A stretch of DNA of 64,000 nucleotides from Flavobacterium psychrotrophum (GTDB lineage: Bacteria; Bacteroidota; Bacteroidia; Flavobacteriales; Flavobacteriaceae). The DNA is taken from positions 434,001-498,000 of the forward strand of contig NZ_CP031557.1 in the NCBI RefSeq assembly GCF_003403075.1, given 5' to 3'. The position numbers and the translations under genes were made by a program. Shown here one piece after another: positions 8,969 through 17,680 of the stretch (the first letter of the stretch is position 1; the number at the start of each line of letters is the position of its first letter). The notes beneath the pieces are model-generated. The model was not told the origin of the DNA, made no database searches, and saw nothing but the letters and a program-made list of their open reading frames with translations.

Positions 8969-9414
8969 TGAAAGCATTTTTTATACCGCTGATTTTTATT
9001 TTATTTGCTGGTGCAGCATCTGCACAGCAAATTACAGATCCTTCAAAAACATCAGCCTTACCACTTGCAGATTATATTGCCAGCACTTCGGTGCTCGATG
9101 TGCAGCCTGGCTATCCGGGAGGGATTAAAGAATTTTATAGTTTTATTGGTGATAATTTTCATGTTCCGGATGTGGATAAGGAAATGCAGGCTAAAATTTT
9201 GCTGTCATTTGTTGTAGAAAAAGATGGTACTCTTACAGATATAAAGGTATTGAGGGATCCTGGTTATGGAATGGGAGATGAGGCAGTACGGGTTTTTAAG
9301 CTTTGCCCCGAGAAATGGACACCGGGATATAAAGAAGGGCTACCCGTAAGGTGTTCTTATGTTATACCCATTACTATCAACCTTAAAAGTGCAGAGCCTC
9401 CAAAAAAAATATAA
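8968..9414 (+). CDS. Secreted TonB C-terminal-domain protein
   Basis: A 148-residue protein with a cleavable-looking signal peptide (MKAFFIPLIFILFAGAASAQ) and then a TonB C-terminal domain almost copying that of tonB: the core VVEKDGTLTDIKVLRDPGYG is identical in both. It has no membrane anchor motif and no Pro-rich spacer, so it cannot couple to ExbB/ExbD as TonB does. The start at 8968 is chosen over an upstream ATG at 8944 because it gives the signal peptide and forms a TAATG overlap with the previous stop. Likely a periplasmic binding partner or decoy for receptors; this is inference. Confidence 0.75.
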   Translation: MKAFFIPLIFILFAGAASAQQITDPSKTSALPLADYIASTSVLDVQPGYPGGIKEFYSFIGDNFHVPDVDKEMQAKILLSFVVEKDGTLTDIKVLRDPGYGMGDEAVRVFKLCPEKWTPGYKEGLPVRCSYVIPITINLKSAEPPKKI

Positions 9415-9415
9415 T

Positions 9416-10339
9416 ATGAAAAAGATAATCCCAGCATTGTTTGTTGTGTCTTTCCTTGGATTCGGAATTTTTATTTCCTGTAATGACAAGACAACAAGTG
9501 ATAAGCAGCCGGTAGAAACCATGCTGGCCGGTACACTTACCATACAGGCTGATAATACTGTTCAGCCCATTGTTGAAGATGTGCTTGCTGTGTTTCAGAG
9601 TATTTATGCCAATGCAAAAATTACACAGGTGAACCGTAACGAGGGCGATATTGTAAACGCATTACTTAATGATTCTGCCAGTGTAGCAATATTAACGCGC
9701 ACACTTACCGAAGGTGAAGAGGCGCATTTTGCTAAAGTAGGTATCAAGCCGCGTACTACGTTATTTGCTACAGATGGTATTGCTTTTGTAGCATCGCGCA
9801 CGGCAAAAGATACGGTGCTGAGAATTGATGATGTTTACAGGATAATGAAAGGGGAGGAGACATCTTCGGCTAAGCAGTTGGTGTTTGACAGTGCTAACAG
9901 TAGTACAGTATCATACCTTATGGCTAAAACAGGTGTAGATAAAATCCCGTTAAAAAATGTTTATTCCCTTAAAAATACTGCCGAAGTACTTACATTTGTA
10001 GATAACAATCCCGGTGCTATTGGCGTTATAGGTGTGAATTGGCTGGTACAACCACCTGTAGAATTAGAACAAAGCATAAAAAATGTGCGTGTTCTTGGCG
10101 TCAATAATGTTAAAAAAGGAGTGGCAGGTACAGAATATTATAAACCATCGCAAAGCAATATAGCTGCAGGTTTGTACCCTTTTACACGCAATGTGTACCT
10201 GTTAAATTATCAGGGCAAACAAGGCTTAGGCATGGGATTTGCAAATTACATTGTAGCACCCGACGGACAAAGGATAATCCTCAAATCAGGACTGGTGCCG
10301 GTAAACATCCCGCCAAGGGAAATTGAAATAGTAAAATAA
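9416..10339 (+). CDS. PstS-like phosphate-binding lipoprotein
   Basis: A 307-residue substrate-binding protein of the PstS/PBP-like type. The signal peptide ends in a lipobox-like FISC (about residue 21). The mature part has the two-lobe pattern, with VEDVLAVFQSIYPNA-type and VAILTRTLTEGE stretches like PstS and a FANYIVAPDGQRIILKSG C-terminal helix typical of the family. The ATG at 9416 is preferred since it opens the lipoprotein signal; it is one base after the previous stop. No pstC, pstA or pstB is nearby, so classical phosphate import is doubtful. Its place between Ton genes and a TPR protein is seen in other flavobacteria. Confidence 0.75.
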   Translation: MKKIIPALFVVSFLGFGIFISCNDKTTSDKQPVETMLAGTLTIQADNTVQPIVEDVLAVFQSIYANAKITQVNRNEGDIVNALLNDSASVAILTRTLTEGEEAHFAKVGIKPRTTLFATDGIAFVASRTAKDTVLRIDDVYRIMKGEETSSAKQLVFDSANSSTVSYLMAKTGVDKIPLKNVYSLKNTAEVLTFVDNNPGAIGVIGVNWLVQPPVELEQSIKNVRVLGVNNVKKGVAGTEYYKPSQSNIAAGLYPFTRNVYLLNYQGKQGLGMGFANYIVAPDGQRIILKSGLVPVNIPPREIEIVK

Positions 10340-10372
10340 TTAACTACTAAATAGTACAAAGGAGAAATTAAA

Positions 10373-12082
10373 ATGACCAAAATGAAAGAATTTAAATTCC
10401 TCGGTGCGTCATTGTTGCTTGTTACAATGGCAAACGCGCAAGATGCAAACGAGGCTAAGAAAGCAATTGATGCCGAACAATACCAAAAGGCTAAAACAAC
10501 ATTAAAATCGCTTATTTCATCTGCCCCAGATGAAGGTAAAAATTACTTTTTGCTTGGCGATATTTACCTTACGCAAACAGAGCAGGATTCTGCGGCACTT
10601 TACTTCAATAAAGGTAAAGCGGTTAAGAACAATGCTGATTATAACAATATCGGCCTTGGCCAGATCGACCTTAATGCCGGTAATGCTGCCGGAGCACAGG
10701 CCAAGTTTGATGCTGTAGAAAAAGAGCTTAAAAAGAAAGATGTTGAGCAGCTTATTTATATAGGCCGCGCATTTATCTATGCTGAAAAGCCGGATTATAA
10801 GAAAGCTGTTGCTACACTAAACAAAGCTGTAGCTAAAGATGCTAAGAATGCGCAGGCGTTTCTTTACCTTGGTGAGGCATACTACCGTGACCGCGACCAA
10901 AACAATGCATATAAGAACTACCGTACAGCTTCTGAACTTGACCCATCATTACTAAGGGCGCAACTACAGCTTGGTGTTATTACCAAGAATACAGGTGCTG
11001 CGTTTCCGGAGGCGGTTAAATTCTTTGAAGGCATTGTAGCTAAAAGCCCTAACTATGGCCCGGTTTACCGTGAGCTTGCTGAAACATATTACAAGTGGGG
11101 TAATGTAGATTATGCTAAGAAGCCTGAATATAACGCAAAGGCACTTGAATTCTACAGAAAGTATATGAGCCTTACCGACTATTCACTTAACTCTCGTATG
11201 AGGTATGCTGACTTCCTTCTTTTAACAGGCGACTATAAGGCGCTTGAAACAGAGGCTAAGGCAATGCAGCAGATGGATAAGGTTAACCCTCGTATACTGC
11301 GTTACCTGGCGTACTCATCTTATGAGAATGGTAATTATGAAGCGAGTGTTACTGCAATGAAAGAATTTATTGCTAAGGTAGAACCTAAGCGTGTTATTGC
11401 GAGAGATTACCTGTATCTTGGCCTTGCTAAACTGGCTACCACTGTAGGTAAAGACGATAAGGGAAACAGCATCATTACAAACCAGGCTTCTTTTGATGAG
11501 GCTATTGCCGATATTAAAAAAGCTGCTGAAACTGATATTGATATTACTGCTGAGTTTAATGAGATTGGTAAAAAGCTGTTTACCCAAAAACTATATGGCC
11601 CTGCGGCTGTAGTGTTTGAGGTGGCTACTACCAACCCAAATAACAAGAATGCGTTTTATGACAACTTCTACCTTGCTTACTCAATCTACTATGGTCATGT
11701 AAACAAGTCTGATGCTGACAAGAAACTAAATGGCGAGCAGCTAAAGAAAGCAGATGCTGCACTTAATAAGGTAATTGAGCTTTCTCCGGATGCCCAGGAC
11801 GCATTCCTTTTCAAAGCCAGGATAAACAAAAACCTACAGACTAACGAAGGGTATGCAGAAATGGCAAAAAGCTATGACTCATACATTACTATAGTTACAG
11901 GTAAAGGTGCTGCTGAAACAGCTAAACCAGCGGTTTCTAAAAACCTTTTAGAAGCTTATTCTGATGCCGGTGCTTACTATGTTGTTACAGATAAAGCTAA
12001 GGCTAAAGATTACTTTACAAAAGCTCTTGCCATAGCACCAACAGACAGCTATGTAAAAGGAGAGCTTGCAAAGCTTAAATAA
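10373..12082 (+). CDS. TPR repeat protein of the Ton operon
   Basis: A 569-residue exported protein (signal peptide about 1-22, ending ANAQ) made of tetratricopeptide repeats along most of its length, for example around residues 25-60, 135-190 and 440-475. TPR arrays bind other proteins, so it is a probable periplasmic scaffold. An AAAGGAG sequence (10358-10364) stands 8 bases before the ATG, which is unusual in this window and fixes the start. It is the last gene of the operon; a hairpin terminator follows 21 bases later. Confidence 0.8.
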   Translation: MTKMKEFKFLGASLLLVTMANAQDANEAKKAIDAEQYQKAKTTLKSLISSAPDEGKNYFLLGDIYLTQTEQDSAALYFNKGKAVKNNADYNNIGLGQIDLNAGNAAGAQAKFDAVEKELKKKDVEQLIYIGRAFIYAEKPDYKKAVATLNKAVAKDAKNAQAFLYLGEAYYRDRDQNNAYKNYRTASELDPSLLRAQLQLGVITKNTGAAFPEAVKFFEGIVAKSPNYGPVYRELAETYYKWGNVDYAKKPEYNAKALEFYRKYMSLTDYSLNSRMRYADFLLLTGDYKALETEAKAMQQMDKVNPRILRYLAYSSYENGNYEASVTAMKEFIAKVEPKRVIARDYLYLGLAKLATTVGKDDKGNSIITNQASFDEAIADIKKAAETDIDITAEFNEIGKKLFTQKLYGPAAVVFEVATTNPNNKNAFYDNFYLAYSIYYGHVNKSDADKKLNGEQLKKADAALNKVIELSPDAQDAFLFKARINKNLQTNEGYAEMAKSYDSYITIVTGKGAAETAKPAVSKNLLEAYSDAGAYYVVTDKAKAKDYFTKALAIAPTDSYVKGELAKLK

Positions 12083-12102
12083 TACATTGTAAAATATATG
12101 GT

Positions 12103-12135
12103 TAAGGCCCTGCTAATGCGGGGCCTTACTATTTT
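12103..12135 (+). terminator. Terminator of the Ton operon
   Basis: The 8-bp stem TAAGGCCC/GGGCCTTA (12103-12110 with 12121-12128) around a 10-base loop is followed by CTATTTT. Confidence 0.75.
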
Positions 12136-12159
12136 AACACAGGGCGTAAATTAATTGCG

Positions 12160-12167
12160 TATCTTTG
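12160..12167 (+). promoter_or_regulatory. -7 element before queE
   Basis: TATCTTTG matches TAnnTTTG and lies 20 bases before the queE ATG. No good -33 TTG is visible. Its presence argues against translation starting at the TTG at 12155. Confidence 0.4.
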
Positions 12168-12187
12168 CGGCCTATTTTTTATACAAA

Positions 12188-12820
12188 ATGTTGAAGAAGG
12201 AATTGCAGCTGGCTGTAGAAAAGGGAGTAATGCTTCCGCTAATGGAAGAGTTTTATACCATACAGGGTGAAGGTTTTCATACCGGTACAGCAGCTTATTT
12301 TATACGCGTAGGCGGTTGTGATGTAGGGTGCCACTGGTGCGATGTAAAGGAAAGCTGGAACGCAGACCTGCATCCGCCAACTGACATAAAAGACATCACG
12401 GCATCTGCTACAAAATATGCCAAAACTATTGTTATTACCGGTGGGGAACCGCTTACCTGGGATATGGGTCCCATTACGGCATCGTTAAAAGAAGCCGGAA
12501 TGCGTGTGCATATCGAAACATCAGGAGCGTATAAGCTTAGCGGGGACTGGGACTGGATTTGCCTTTCGCCAAAAAAAAATAAGTTACCAACCGAAGAGGT
12601 ATATGCCCATGCGCATGAGCTTAAGGTTATCATACATAATAAGCACGATTTTATTTTTGCCGAAGAGCAGGCAGCTAAAGTAAATGATAATGCCATACTC
12701 TTTTTGCAACCGGAATGGAGCAAAAAAGAAGCCATGACGCCGCTTATAGTAGATTATGTGATGGAAAATCCTAAATGGAGGGTATCGCTACAAACGCATA
12801 AATACCTGAATATACCGTAA
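12188..12820 (+). CDS. queE: 7-carboxy-7-deazaguanine synthase
   Basis: A 210-residue radical SAM enzyme that turns 6-carboxy-tetrahydropterin into 7-carboxy-7-deazaguanine on the queuosine pathway. The cluster motif is C44xxxC48xxC51 (GGCDVGCHWCD), followed by the SAM-binding VITGGEPLTWD. The E-F-Y-T-I-Q-G-E-G-F-H stretch at 21-31 is the QueE signature. The ATG at 12188 is chosen because an upstream TTG overlaps the promoter. No other que gene lies in the window. The DUF2059 gene follows after 30 bases. Confidence 0.93.
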   Translation: MLKKELQLAVEKGVMLPLMEEFYTIQGEGFHTGTAAYFIRVGGCDVGCHWCDVKESWNADLHPPTDIKDITASATKYAKTIVITGGEPLTWDMGPITASLKEAGMRVHIETSGAYKLSGDWDWICLSPKKNKLPTEEVYAHAHELKVIIHNKHDFIFAEEQAAKVNDNAILFLQPEWSKKEAMTPLIVDYVMENPKWRVSLQTHKYLNIP

Positions 12821-12850
12821 ACAAATTATAAACTACAAATACCAAACAAA

Positions 12851-13255
12851 ATGAAAAAGTTACTTTTTGCAGTTGCATTTTTATTTGTGGCAAACTTTGC
12901 TACAGCACAAGATGCAGCTTTTAAAACCGATGTAGAAAAACTAATACAGCTTGCCGGAGCAAACTCTCAAATGGATGTTGCTAAAAAACAGGTTGTGGAT
13001 ATGATTCCTGCTGCAAAAAAAGAAGCCTTTGGGAAAGAGTTTGACGCTATTATAAAACCTGTAAGGGAAAAACAGGTAGCTTTTTACCTAAAAGAGTTTA
13101 CACATGATGAAGTAAAGCAGCTTATTAAATTTTATGAGTCGCCGCTTGGTAAAAAAATGTCTGAAAAAGCAGTAAAGCAGGCTGAAACAAGCATACAGGA
13201 TTCTCAGGAAATAGGCATGGAAATACAAGGCCTTATGATGAAATATATGCAATAA
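12851..13255 (+). CDS. DUF2059 domain-containing exported protein
   Basis: A 134-residue protein with a signal peptide (about 1-19, ending ATAQ) and an all-helical DUF2059 domain, recognised from the pattern VEKLIQLAGANSQMDVAK and the F-x-x-x-E-x-K-Q-L-I-x-F-Y-x-S-P-x-G-K-K segment. The function of this family is not known. It probably shares a transcript with queE, and ends at a strong bidirectional hairpin. Confidence 0.8.
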   Translation: MKKLLFAVAFLFVANFATAQDAAFKTDVEKLIQLAGANSQMDVAKKQVVDMIPAAKKEAFGKEFDAIIKPVREKQVAFYLKEFTHDEVKQLIKFYESPLGKKMSEKAVKQAETSIQDSQEIGMEIQGLMMKYMQ

Positions 13256-13276
13256 TCATTTATTGCGTTGCAATGA

Positions 13277-13304
13277 AAATGCCGGCTAAAGCCGGCATTT
13301 TTTA
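13277..13304. terminator. Bidirectional terminator
   Basis: A perfect 10-bp stem, AAATGCCGGC/GCCGGCATTT (13277-13286 and 13291-13300), with a TAAA loop and T-runs on both strands. It sits between the converging DUF2059 and methyltransferase genes. Confidence 0.85.
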
Positions 13305-14006
13305 TACATATAATTTTGCGAGATAATCAAAGTGTTCTCCTTCGGTAACAAGTTCGCATTGAAGCCCGTTGGCGTGTGCTGCGTTCTGGAGAGTGTTATA
13401 ATCAAGATACAGCCAGTCAAAATCTTCTTCCTGCTGGCCTTTGTAGCGAATGCTGAAGGTAACTTCGCCATAGTAGCCTTCGGCGGGTATCCATTTGCCG
13501 CCATCCTCATCTTCGTCAAACATATAAATAATGTCAGAGGAGTCGATTAGTATTTGCCCGCCCGTATTAAGCAGCGACTTTAATTTTTGCAGGTATGCAG
13601 ATACATTTTTGAGTTTGCCAAATATACCCGTACCATTCATTAGTAAAAGTATAGTATCATATTTATTGGCGGTAGTTAAAACACGGATATCTTCGGTAAA
13701 AGCATTTTTAATGCCGCGCAGTTGGCAGGCTTTAATGGCGCTTTCAGAAATGTCTATCGCTGTTACGGTAAGTCCTTTATTTTGCAGGTAGAGGCTATGG
13801 CTTCCGGCACCGCATCCTACATCCAGTACTGCGCCTTTTGCAAGCTCCATTGCTTTTTGCTCAATAGCGGGCATATCTTCGAAGTTCCTGAACAGATATG
13901 CAACATCCATTTCATCTTCTTCGCTAATAGATGTTTCTGTAATGATGTCTTCTGGGGTGTTTCCGGTTTGGTAGTCCAGTATTGCTTTGCCAAAAAGGTC
14001 TTTCAT
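13302..14006 (-). CDS. Class I SAM-dependent methyltransferase
   Basis: A 234-residue methyltransferase. The SAM-binding motif I is VLDVGCGAGSHSLYL (about residues 60-74), followed by an acidic motif II (VTAIDISE) and an LLLMNGTGIFG segment typical of small-molecule methyltransferases. The substrate is unknown. It lies 23 bases downstream of the large T9SS gene; a -7 match (TAACTTTG, 14025-14032) overlaps that gene's stop codon, so it may be transcribed on its own. Confidence 0.85.
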   Translation of the reverse strand: MKDLFGKAILDYQTGNTPEDIITETSISEEDEMDVAYLFRNFEDMPAIEQKAMELAKGAVLDVGCGAGSHSLYLQNKGLTVTAIDISESAIKACQLRGIKNAFTEDIRVLTTANKYDTILLLMNGTGIFGKLKNVSAYLQKLKSLLNTGGQILIDSSDIIYMFDEDEDGGKWIPAEGYYGEVTFSIRYKGQQEEDFDWLYLDYNTLQNAAHANGLQCELVTEGEHFDYLAKLYV

Positions 14007-14029
14007 AATCTACTTTATTTACGGCAAAG

Positions 14030-17000
14030 TTACCTAATAAGTGCAAAATGCCCGCGATATTCTTTGCCATCTTGTCGATGTACTACAAACCAATAGTCAG
14101 TACTTGGTAGCGGAGATCCGTTTAATGTACCATCCCAGCCTTCGCTATCGGTTCTTAAACCTGTAATAAGTTTACCAAAGCGATCATAAATGTATATCAT
14201 AAGATCCGGTTCTGCTATGGATGAGAATTTTATACGCCAGGTTTCGTTTATATTGTCGCCATTTGGTGTAAAATATTTAGGATAGGAGAGTAGGTAGGTA
14301 ATTACCGGTCCATCGCCGCCACATCCCAGTTTATCTCTTGCATAAACAGTATATTTTCCGGGAGGCAATCCGCTGAAAATGTTGCTATCCTGCCAGATGT
14401 AGTTATCAAGTGAATATTCTATATGTTCTTGAGCAGCTCCTGCAGAGCCTGCGGTTATGGTTATGGTGTTATCCATTTCGGTCCAGTCAGTAATATCTAC
14501 CTGTTTTATCGCTGCTGCTGCTGTGGTAGTAAGTGTAATGGTTTTAGCATCGGTACATAAATTACTATTGGTAACCGTGATGGTATAATCTCCGGCATGC
14601 TCAGGGTAAATACTTTGCGTGGTTTCTCCGGTAGACCATTCATACATTATATAACCGCTATCTGCTATAAGGGCATTGGGCTGACCTTCGCATCCATGCT
14701 GGTTTTGGTTCATGGTGAGTTCAGGCATCCGGAGTGGCACTAACCTAAACGTGTTTATTGCATAACATGCAGGTGTGTTAATTAGTGTTGCCCTTGCATA
14801 AATGGTTGTAATGCCTGAAACCGTAGCATTTGCGCCAATCTGGTTTATGCCTTGTGAAGCATCGGCCAGTGAGAAATGATAGGATATGTTTACGTTAGCT
14901 GCTGTTTGGCTGCCTCTTATTATGTTGTCTTGTTGAGAAAGGTCATATGATTCGACAAGGTCGTTACCTGCATCACATTGTGTCAGGTCTGCTGCGGGAT
15001 AAGCGTTAACGGGAGGAGGCAGGTTAGATACATTAAAAACCAGTGTTTCATCATGCCCGCACGGATCCTGTACCTTTACTGTATAAATGGCAGGGTCGAG
15101 CCCGTTAAATGTACTGTTGTTTCCGTTATTTAGGGTAAACGGTATGTTGTTTTTGTGAGTAATGGTATAGGTCATAGGAGATACACCTTCGGTATTTATC
15201 CTGATATTGGCGGTGCTGCCGCCGCAGTTAAGCAATTCAGCGCCTAAAACCTTAAGGTCGTTATAGTAAGAAAAGTCATAAATGGGTTCTGTACAGTCTT
15301 TAATACCATCAGTTGCTGCCGTGCTAAAAGCCCTATATGTTTTTAATACCCTGTAATGGCCTGTTGGGTACATAAGGCTGTATGTTAGGGTATTGTTTGT
15401 AAGGGCTATGCTATTTGTTGCGCTTATAATAGTACCATCATATTGCATACTGCCATCAGGGTGCCCCCAAATACCGGTGCCTGCTCCGTATTCGCGCTGC
15501 AGCCAAAATTTTACTGATGCTGTGGGAGTACCTGTGTGGTACATTTCGAGGTCAAAAGAACCACAGTAAGGCGTATAGGTAAAATCATTACGCGAAATTT
15601 CATTTCCTACTATGGCAATGCTTTTTGTTACGGTACCCTCACAGGCATTTGTGAGTGAAAAGGTATAATTGCCCGGCGGTATTCCTTCAAGGTAAACGTC
15701 GCCATCCGGATTAATAAGATTAGAAATGTTTTGTGGTAACAATTGGCTGTAAGCTGCCGGTGCGGCTGTAATGCTGGCAGCCGTTAAATTTTTAGTAAGC
15801 ATTACAGTGCCCATACCGGGGGCACAATCCTGGCGTTGTAATACGGCAATTGTAGAAAAGGTATAGTCTGGAACAACCACAACAGTAGGCGGTTTGTAAT
15901 GATAGCCGCAGGTGTTATAAACATCAAAAATATAAGTTCCCGGAGGTAGCCTGTCAAGTTTAAGCCCTTCGGCAGGGATAACAAATGCGCTTACGTCTTG
16001 TGGTAGTGTGGCGCTGTACATTGTAATGTATTCTGGCGGTGCACTTGTGATTTTTATGGTTTGTATTTCGCGTGGAGCAATTGCTACAGTTATTGACCCA
16101 AGATTGTTAATACAGTCGCTGTTAGAAGCGCTCCCGTTTGCTACAGGATCAGGATCAGGCAAAAGTTCCTTTTTTGCAGTAGCGGTATTTCCGCAGGCAT
16201 CGGTAATTTTTATTTCGTAGGTGCCGTTTGGTACACCATTTTGCTCATCGCCAAAGATGTTGAGTACATCGTTAAAAGGCCCGGGATATAAAGAATTAAG
16301 AGAAGCCGGGAAAAAACCGGGAGGTGACTGTATGAAAGATGCATTGTAAGGAGGTACAAACTTATCAAGAGATAACAGTACTACTTTGTTGCAGCCTACA
16401 TCGTCAAAATTTAAAAAAGCGTATAGTTTTTCTTTAACAAGGTTTTGTGGTAGCGAATAGTTATTTCCGCAAGGATCAGTAACTACCAGATCATAATAGT
16501 AAGGGGTGTCATAATAAAAAGGAATTACCTGTTCTATTACCTCATAGTCGTCACTGCCGGTTGTAATTGTTTGTGTGAAATGCTGTAATGCCCCTCCGTC
16601 GGGAGGATATACTGTAAATGTGGCAGTAAGAGGATATGCAATAACAGGGGTTGTAAGATGTGTAATGGGGTTGCCTACTGTTATATGATTACAATCTGGT
16701 AATGCAGAGTCTGGAAATTTGGCCGGGCCAATGTTAAGAACAGGTGCTTTAGAAAAAACATTTAAAGATACTACCGGTGCGCTTCCGCAGGCATCTGTAG
16801 CCTTGATCATGTAAAATCCGGTGGGCAGGTTTTGAAATGTGTTAGATGCCTGGGCAGGCGCGGTAACAGGGCCTGATATTATTTCATAGCTAACCGCTGT
16901 GCCTGTTGTTGTAGTTGCACTTATTGTGCCGTCATTTCCGCACACGGCATCTGTAGCCAGTGCTGTAAAGCTAAACAAAACAACTTTATTTTCTATCTCA

Positions 17001-17344
17001 ACAGTTGCTTCACCTGTCTGGTTTATGCCATTAAGAGTTTGGGTTGCTACTACTTTATAGGTGCCTGCCTGTTGCCCTGAGAGTGTACCTGAAGGACCGT
17101 CATAAATGGCAATACTAACGTTTGGAAGCTTATATATTTTGTAATTTATAGTACCCTGTTGTACAGCGCCGGTAGCGCTAAAGGTGAGGGTGCCATTACC
17201 TGTGCAGGTTTCGGGTGTTGCTGTTGCCTGTAATGCAATAGTTTGCGCGCCGGTAGTTAACACAAACAAAAGCGTTACTAATAAAAACGCTATTTTGTTA
17301 ACCCGGAAACTGCTAAATATTTTTTGTTGGTTTGAGGTAATCAT
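14030..17344 (-). CDS. T9SS type B sorting domain protein, gliding-associated
   Basis: An 1104-residue secreted protein. A signal peptide covers about residues 1-34. The body is a series of beta-sandwich modules, each starting with a C-x-x-x-G-T/S pattern and carrying a Gly/Pro turn such as PPGTYIFDV or PPGNYTFSL, and a DPCG/DACG stretch. The end is the type B sorting domain (gliding motility-associated C-terminal domain): KYFTPNGDNINETW, IYDRFGKLI, GWDGT and DYWFVV in order. Type B cargo crosses the outer membrane by the type IX system and usually needs a PorP/SprF-like partner, which is not in the window. Probably a surface adhesin; the ligand is unknown. Confidence 0.88.
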   Translation of the reverse strand: MITSNQQKIFSSFRVNKIAFLLVTLLFVLTTGAQTIALQATATPETCTGNGTLTFSATGAVQQGTINYKIYKLPNVSIAIYDGPSGTLSGQQAGTYKVVATQTLNGINQTGEATVEIENKVVLFSFTALATDAVCGNDGTISATTTTGTAVSYEIISGPVTAPAQASNTFQNLPTGFYMIKATDACGSAPVVSLNVFSKAPVLNIGPAKFPDSALPDCNHITVGNPITHLTTPVIAYPLTATFTVYPPDGGALQHFTQTITTGSDDYEVIEQVIPFYYDTPYYYDLVVTDPCGNNYSLPQNLVKEKLYAFLNFDDVGCNKVVLLSLDKFVPPYNASFIQSPPGFFPASLNSLYPGPFNDVLNIFGDEQNGVPNGTYEIKITDACGNTATAKKELLPDPDPVANGSASNSDCINNLGSITVAIAPREIQTIKITSAPPEYITMYSATLPQDVSAFVIPAEGLKLDRLPPGTYIFDVYNTCGYHYKPPTVVVVPDYTFSTIAVLQRQDCAPGMGTVMLTKNLTAASITAAPAAYSQLLPQNISNLINPDGDVYLEGIPPGNYTFSLTNACEGTVTKSIAIVGNEISRNDFTYTPYCGSFDLEMYHTGTPTASVKFWLQREYGAGTGIWGHPDGSMQYDGTIISATNSIALTNNTLTYSLMYPTGHYRVLKTYRAFSTAATDGIKDCTEPIYDFSYYNDLKVLGAELLNCGGSTANIRINTEGVSPMTYTITHKNNIPFTLNNGNNSTFNGLDPAIYTVKVQDPCGHDETLVFNVSNLPPPVNAYPAADLTQCDAGNDLVESYDLSQQDNIIRGSQTAANVNISYHFSLADASQGINQIGANATVSGITTIYARATLINTPACYAINTFRLVPLRMPELTMNQNQHGCEGQPNALIADSGYIMYEWSTGETTQSIYPEHAGDYTITVTNSNLCTDAKTITLTTTAAAAIKQVDITDWTEMDNTITITAGSAGAAQEHIEYSLDNYIWQDSNIFSGLPPGKYTVYARDKLGCGGDGPVITYLLSYPKYFTPNGDNINETWRIKFSSIAEPDLMIYIYDRFGKLITGLRTDSEGWDGTLNGSPLPSTDYWFVVHRQDGKEYRGHFALIR

Positions 17345-17523
17345 AATTAAAATTAAGTTTTATTGCACTTAATTTTCTTTTTTAATTGCCCCACAAGGTA
17401 ATTAAAAAATATTTTTCAAAAAACATGAATACTATTTATTTGATAAAAGTTATAGCTGTAACAAAACATTCTGGTTTTAAAGAAATATTAACTGCTGTTT
17501 GCACCTTATTGATGTAATAATTG

Positions 17524-17554
17524 TTTGTTAATCATTAAAATAGTTGTAATTTTG
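17524..17554 (+). promoter_or_regulatory. Promoter of rpsA
   Basis: TTTG (17524-17527), a 19-base spacer and TAATTTTG (17547-17554): a full match to the Bacteroidota housekeeping promoter. It gives rpsA a leader of about 120 bases. The rest of the 336-base gap 17345-17680 is AT-rich with no gene. Confidence 0.75.
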
Positions 17555-17680
17555 CGCACCTTTTCGGCATAATGGGTTACGATAAGGATTTTAAAATCAT
17601 TTTTTATGTAAAACGCTTCTGCTGTTTTATTTATGCTTTTAACCCGTATAAAACGCAGGATACAAATTTTAAGGATCAGC

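Noticed and set aside
12155..12187. Upstream TTG start for queE
   Set aside because: It lies inside the TATCTTTG promoter element region and adds residues not like QueE; the ATG at 12188 fits the family start.
13722..14096. 124-codon plus-strand frame
   Set aside because: It runs through two well-supported minus-strand genes and its Cys/Phe-rich product has no family.
17633..17680. Upstream ATG for rpsA
   Set aside because: The 16 extra residues are basic and unlike S1; the frame from 17681 starts in the family's usual way.
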